DNA of 64,000 nucleotides from Jiangella ureilytica (GTDB lineage Bacteria > Actinomycetota > Actinomycetes > Jiangellales > Jiangellaceae): positions 1-64,000 of the forward strand of contig NZ_SMKL01000032.1 in the NCBI RefSeq assembly GCF_004348545.1. The letters run 5' to 3'. Below the pieces are notes generated by a model. It was not told the origin of the DNA and did no database searches. It worked only from the letters and a program-made list of their open reading frames with translations. Position 1 is the first letter of the stretch, and the number at the start of each line of letters is the position of its first letter. A program made the position numbers and the translations under genes. This document shows, piece after piece, positions 60,499 to 64,000 of the stretch.

Positions 60499-62130
60499 TC
60501 ACTCGCTCAGCGTCGCTTCCACCAGGGTGTACGAGTCGGCGTCGACGCCCGGCCTGTAGTTCTGCACGCGCTGCGTCATGCCGACCTGCGGCCACTGGTA
60601 GCCCACCACGAGCATCGGGAGCTCCTCGGCCTGCCACTCCTCCAGCTCCTTGATGATCTGGATGGAGGTCTCCTCGTCGACCTGCTGCGCCTCGGTGACC
60701 TTCGCGTTGATCTCGGGGTCGTCGAGGTGCGTGGTCAGCGCGGTGAGCGAGCCGCCGGTGGCGAACCAGTTGGCGTACAGGTCCATCGAGTCGGCCGCGC
60801 CGGCGCCGCCGTGGTACATCGTGAACGTGCCGGCGGAGACGTCGCCCCAGTAGGCGGCCGGGTCGTACTTGCTCGGCGTGACCTCGATGCCGACCTCCTG
60901 CAGGTTCTGCTGCAGGATCTGGACGTGGCACTCGGCGGCGGGCCAGTTGCCCTCGTACGGGACCTCGAAGGCCAGCGGCGTGCCGTCCTCGACGCCGTCG
61001 ACGCCGTCGGCCACCCGGGTGCCGCCACCCTCGGGCTCGACCCAGCCGGCCGCGTCGAGCAGGTCGGCGGCCTCGGCCAGCGCGTCCTCGCGGTCGTCGG
61101 CCCGGTAGGTGTTGATCTCCTCGTAGGCCGGGTCCCACGGGCGCAGGATGTTGCCGTAGGTGACGCCGCCGGTTCCGAACCAGCAGGCCTCCTGCTTGCC
61201 CTCGCGGTCGACGGCCCAGGCGACGGCCTGGCGCACGTCCTTGCTGTCGAACGGCGCCTTGGTCCGGTCCCAGCCCCAGAACAGCGGGGCCAGCTGGTCG
61301 GACTGCACGATCTGCAGGGTGCCCTCGGACTTCAGCCGCTCGGCGTCGGAGTAGGCGACGCTCGCGACGTCGGCCGAGCCGGACTCGAGCGCGGCGGCGT
61401 TGGCCGTGGGGTCGTTGTTGAACGACACTTGGATGGTCGCGATGCCCGGCGGCTTGAAGTAGTGCTCGTTGGCCGTGAACGTCATCTGGCTCTTGGGCGT
61501 GTACTCCGACAGCGTCCACGGGCCCGACGTCACGGTCGGCATCGTGAAGTAGTCGGGGTCGGCGCCGACGGCCGCCTCGGAGAGGATCGCCGCGTTGGCC
61601 GGCCGCCCGACCAGCGCCGGGAACGTGCTCATCGGCCCCGACAGCGTGAACGTCACGGTGGTGTCGTCGACGGCCTCGACGGAGGTCAGCGTGGCCAGCT
61701 GCGCCTGCAGCGCTTCGCCGGTCTTCATGCGGTCGAACGAGAACTTCACGTCGGCCGCGGTGATGGGCGAGCCGTCGCTGAAGGCGATGCCGTCGCGGAG
61801 CGTGAACGTGTAGACGGTGCCGTCGTCGGACACCTCCCACGACTCCGCCAGCGCCCCGACGATCTCGCCCTCGCCGTCGCGTTCGGTGAGGGTCTCGTAC
61901 ATCATCGCCATCGGGACGCGGGAGGCGTCGGCGAACGCGGTGGACGGGTCGAAGCCCTGCGTGGGCTCGACGCCCAGCATGCGCAGCGGCCCGGCGGACT
62001 GGCCGCCGGTGGCGCCGTCGCCGCCCTCGCCCGCGGCGGGCGACTCGGACGAGCCGCCGCCACAGCCGGCGAGCGCGACCGCGGTCACCAGGCCGATGAC
62101 CAGGACTTGGAAGTGATGACGCTTCGGCAT
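60499..62130 (-). CDS. Family 5 solute-binding lipoprotein (peptide/nickel type)
   Basis: 543 residues. Signal peptide with lipobox L-A-G-C (Cys23) followed by a Gly/Ser-rich linker. The mature part is a typical SBP_bac_5 protein (ITAADVKFSFDRMKT, then DSKDVRQAVAWAVDRE). First gene of the ten-gene operon; a GAAGGAG ribosome site precedes the ATG. Family members carry di- and oligopeptides, nickel and also sugar derivatives, so ligand cannot be named. A TTGACT, 18 bases, TAGGGT promoter lies upstream, with operator-like sequence over the -10. Confidence 0.92.
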   Translation of the reverse strand: MPKRHHFQVLVIGLVTAVALAGCGGGSSESPAAGEGGDGATGGQSAGPLRMLGVEPTQGFDPSTAFADASRVPMAMMYETLTERDGEGEIVGALAESWEVSDDGTVYTFTLRDGIAFSDGSPITAADVKFSFDRMKTGEALQAQLATLTSVEAVDDTTVTFTLSGPMSTFPALVGRPANAAILSEAAVGADPDYFTMPTVTSGPWTLSEYTPKSQMTFTANEHYFKPPGIATIQVSFNNDPTANAAALESGSADVASVAYSDAERLKSEGTLQIVQSDQLAPLFWGWDRTKAPFDSKDVRQAVAWAVDREGKQEACWFGTGGVTYGNILRPWDPAYEEINTYRADDREDALAEAADLLDAAGWVEPEGGGTRVADGVDGVEDGTPLAFEVPYEGNWPAAECHVQILQQNLQEVGIEVTPSKYDPAAYWGDVSAGTFTMYHGGAGAADSMDLYANWFATGGSLTALTTHLDDPEINAKVTEAQQVDEETSIQIIKELEEWQAEELPMLVVGYQWPQVGMTQRVQNYRPGVDADSYTLVEATLSE

Positions 62131-62174
62131 CGCGCGCTCCTTCAGGTGGTCGATCCGCCGGAGGGGATGGACGG

Positions 62175-62228
62175 GACCCTAGGTTCCGGTTCAAAGTGTA
62201 GTCAAGTCTCTTGACATAGGTCCTATGT
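62175..62228. promoter_or_regulatory. Regulon motif, site C (perfect palindrome) in the transporter/aldolase divergent promoter
   Basis: ACATAGGTCCTATGT at 62214-62228 is an exact 15-bp palindrome about the central T. A partial second copy, GACCCTAGGTTC, lies at 62175-62186, over the -10 of the minus-strand promoter. The region serves the binding-protein operon (start 62130) and the aldolase gene (start 62246). The TTGACA at 62211-62216 could be the -35 of the plus-strand promoter and overlaps the palindrome, so a bound repressor would block both directions. Confidence 0.65.
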
Positions 62229-62245
62229 AAGGATTGGGTTACGAC

Positions 62246-63190
62246 ATGAGCGACGGATTCTCCCTGTCCGGGGTGTTCCCCGCGAGCCTGACGATGTTCG
62301 ACGAGGCCGGCCGCCTGGACGAGCCGGCCTCCCGGCGCCACCTCGAGTCGCTGGTCGACGGGGGCGCGCACGGCCTCGTCGTCGCCGGCACCAGCGGCGA
62401 GTTCGTGGCGATGTCCGTCGACGAGAAGCGCCGGCTGGTGGCGGCCGCCGTGGCCGCGGCGGGCGGGCGGGTCCCCGTCGTCGCCGGCACCGGGACGGCG
62501 TCGACCGCGGAGACCGTCGAGCTGACCCGCGCCGCCGCCGACGAGGGCGCCGCCGCCGTGCTCGTGATCCTCCCCTACTACATGCGCCCGCACCGCGACG
62601 AGGTGCTGGCCCACCTGCGCGCCGTCGGCGCGGCCAGCCCGGTGCCGGTGCTGCTCTACAACAACCCGGCCAACAGCGGCACCACCGAGCTCGACGCCGT
62701 CGACGTCGGCATGCTCTACCGCGAGGGCGTCGTCCACGGCGTGAAGAGCACCTTCCCGACCGTCCACCAGGTGGCCGAGGTCATCGACGAGACCGGGCCG
62801 GACTTCGCCGTCTTCTACGGCGGGTTCATGGCGCCGCTGTCCGGGCTGACCGAGGGCGCGCACGGCTGGATCAGCGGCGTCCTCAACGTCGCCCTCGCCG
62901 AGGCGCTGGCGCTGTACGGCGCCGTCCGCGCCGGCGACCTCGAGACGGCCCGGCGCTGGGCGGCCGTGATCCGGCAGTACCGCTACCTCTACACCCGACG
63001 GCCGCTCGGGCCGGTCGGTGACCTGGCGCTCTACCGGGCGATGCTGGAGATCCGCGGACAGCACGGCGGGCACTGCCGGGCGCCCCTGCTCCCGCTGACG
63101 GCGCAGCAGCGAGCAGCACTCGAGGAGCTCATGGCGTCGACGCCCGTGTTGCGCGGCAGCGGGGCCGGTGCGGTCAGCGCGTCTCGATGA
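62246..63190 (+). CDS. DHDPS-family aldolase/lyase
   Basis: 314 residues. GTSGE at 48-52 is the pyruvate-binding loop; Tyr138 in LLYNNP is the proton relay; Lys167 in HGVKSTF forms the Schiff base. The family includes dihydrodipicolinate synthase, N-acetylneuraminate lyase, 2-keto-3-deoxygluconate aldolase and 5-keto-4-deoxyglucarate dehydratase. The catabolic context points to a 2-keto-3-deoxy acid aldolase or dehydratase rather than lysine synthesis. The ATG at 62246 is chosen; a TTG at 62234 is in frame. Its last 17 bases overlap the convergent acetyltransferase gene. Confidence 0.87.
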   Translation: MSDGFSLSGVFPASLTMFDEAGRLDEPASRRHLESLVDGGAHGLVVAGTSGEFVAMSVDEKRRLVAAAVAAAGGRVPVVAGTGTASTAETVELTRAAADEGAAAVLVILPYYMRPHRDEVLAHLRAVGAASPVPVLLYNNPANSGTTELDAVDVGMLYREGVVHGVKSTFPTVHQVAEVIDETGPDFAVFYGGFMAPLSGLTEGAHGWISGVLNVALAEALALYGAVRAGDLETARRWAAVIRQYRYLYTRRPLGPVGDLALYRAMLEIRGQHGGHCRAPLLPLTAQQRAALEELMASTPVLRGSGAGAVSASR

Positions 63191-64000
63191 CACCGCCTGT
63201 CTCGGCGATGCGGGCCGCGCACCGGCGGCAGCCGGGGTCGTGGCAGACGCCGGCCAGCCGGTCGCGCCGGAACACGGCCCCCGCCGCGGCCAGCAGCTCC
63301 GCCGCCGGGTACGTCCGCCACCGGCTCGCGCCGACCACGCCGGCGCGCTCCAGGTGGGCGACGGCCGGCGCCAGCCGCTCGAACCCGCGGGAGCAGCCGC
63401 CGTGCCGGACGGCGACGGGCCCGGTGGCGTCGCCGACGCGCGCCCAGCGGACCATCAGCCGCAGCCCGGCGTCCTCCTCAGCCGCGTGCAGCAGCGTCAG
63501 CGCGTCCAGCCCGACGCCCGCCAGCACGACGGCGCCGCCACGCTCGGCCAGCTCGCGCAGCGGCGCGAACACGTCGTCGGCGCTCTGCCCGGCCACCAGC
63601 GGCTCTGCCAGCGGGCCGACAGCGGCGAACGACGACAGCGGGTGGGCGCCGCGGGACCGGCCCTGCCGGGCGAGCACGGCGCGCGGAATCGCCCCCATCG
63701 CCCGGTCGACGGTGTCGCCTGCGGCGTCGTACCCGGCGGCGGGCGGCGCGGCCGGGATCGAGCCGTCGTCCTCGCTGTTGTGCGGCAGCGGGGTGTGCCC
63801 GGCCGGTGGCGGGGCGGCGAACACCGCGCTGGCCGACGGCACCAGGACCGTGCAGCCGGCCGCGAGCAGCCCGTCGACCACGGCGTCCGCTCCCCCGGCG
63901 ACCCGGCCGAACGACGAGAGCGCCGAGTGCAGGCACACCGGCCGGCCGACCAGTCCGAACCGCTCCGCGGCGGCGCGCACGTCCGCCGTCCCGACCTCAG
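63174..64000 (-). CDS. AAC(3)-family N-acetyltransferase (5' end probably beyond the window)
   Basis: At least 269 residues, with the family pattern CLHSALSSFGRVAGGADAVVDGLL, then HPLSSFAAVGP, VVLAGVGLDALTLLHAAEE, and GGCSRGFE. A GTG at 63980 is the first start in the window, but the preceding codons (E-V-G-T-A-D) also look like family sequence, so the true start is likely outside. Members acetylate aminoglycosides or other amines; many chromosomal ones have other substrates. The late CHDPGCRRCAARI Cys cluster is unusual and could bind a metal. Convergent with the aldolase gene. Confidence 0.78.
   Translation of the reverse strand, partial: EVGTADVRAAAERFGLVGRPVCLHSALSSFGRVAGGADAVVDGLLAAGCTVLVPSASAVFAAPPPAGHTPLPHNSEDDGSIPAAPPAAGYDAAGDTVDRAMGAIPRAVLARQGRSRGAHPLSSFAAVGPLAEPLVAGQSADDVFAPLRELAERGGAVVLAGVGLDALTLLHAAEEDAGLRLMVRWARVGDATGPVAVRHGGCSRGFERLAPAVAHLERAGVVGASRWRTYPAAELLAAAGAVFRRDRLAGVCHDPGCRRCAARIAETGGVIETR

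Noticed and set aside
63174-64000. Reading the AAC(3)-family gene as proof of aminoglycoside resistance
   Set aside because: Family membership alone does not fix the substrate; many chromosomal members act on other amines and the 5' end is missing.

Overview
The window is high-GC DNA (clearly around 70% or more by eye) with frequent GTG/TTG starts, many 4-base ATGA/GTGA gene overlaps, Tat and lipoprotein signal peptides, LAL-type LuxR regulators, ANTAR and FadR/GntR regulators. That combination points to a soil- or plant-associated actinomycete; a Jiangella-like genus is my impression only, and the family cannot be fixed from this sequence. No rRNA, tRNA, CRISPR array, insertion sequence or prophage was recognised. 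The content reads as accessory carbohydrate catabolism and regulation rather than core genome.

Layout. 1-3721 (minus): 5' part of a very large secreted surface protein with repeats of about 135 residues, preceded by a gap with a perfect Crp-type palindrome and possible gene decay. 4890-13352: a sialoglycan-utilisation operon (ABC lipoprotein, two permeases, N-acetylneuraminate lyase, sulfatase, secreted sialidase), divergent from a FadR-type regulator across a perfect 9-bp dyad. 13392-19703: a stress/signalling cluster (two small membrane proteins, a deaminase, a PAS-GAF-ANTAR protein, CheB, a CheR-PAS hybrid) with three sequences fitting a SigB-type promoter (GNNT-N15/16-GGGTAC). 19801-25160: a hairpin, a truncated flavoprotein remnant, an MFS exporter, pentapeptide-DinB and duplicated VOC proteins, and a glycoside hydrolase. 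25358-35391: one LuxR/AfsR-like ATPase regulator, a DJ-1-like protein, a quinone-reductase-type MDR protein, and two tandem paralogous LAL regulators. 35464-42292: an enoyl-CoA hydratase remnant, an epoxide hydrolase, a two-component system with a divergent PepSY-like protein, a STAS protein, and a TetR regulator with a membrane protein and a YciI protein.

42298-63190 looks like a single regulon built round one FadR/GntR regulator (45295-46080). It holds an enolase-superfamily dehydratase, a D-aminoacylase-type amidohydrolase, three large beta-propeller/FG-GAP proteins (one cytosolic and translationally coupled to the regulator, two exported), and a ten-gene operon (Opp/Dpp-type ABC transporter, HIBADH-type dehydrogenase, isochorismatase-like hydrolase, TIM-barrel amidohydrolase, Gfo/Idh/MocA protein). 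A DHDPS-family aldolase runs divergently from that operon. A 15-bp palindromic motif (best copy ACATAGGTCCTATGT) occurs at all three promoters and is the proposed operator. Dehydratase plus DHDPS-family aldolase plus HIBADH-type reductase resembles an aldarate/sugar-acid pathway, and the amide hydrolases and peptide-type importer suggest an N-acylated or peptidyl conjugate. The real substrate is unknown. The window ends inside an AAC(3)-family acetyltransferase gene.
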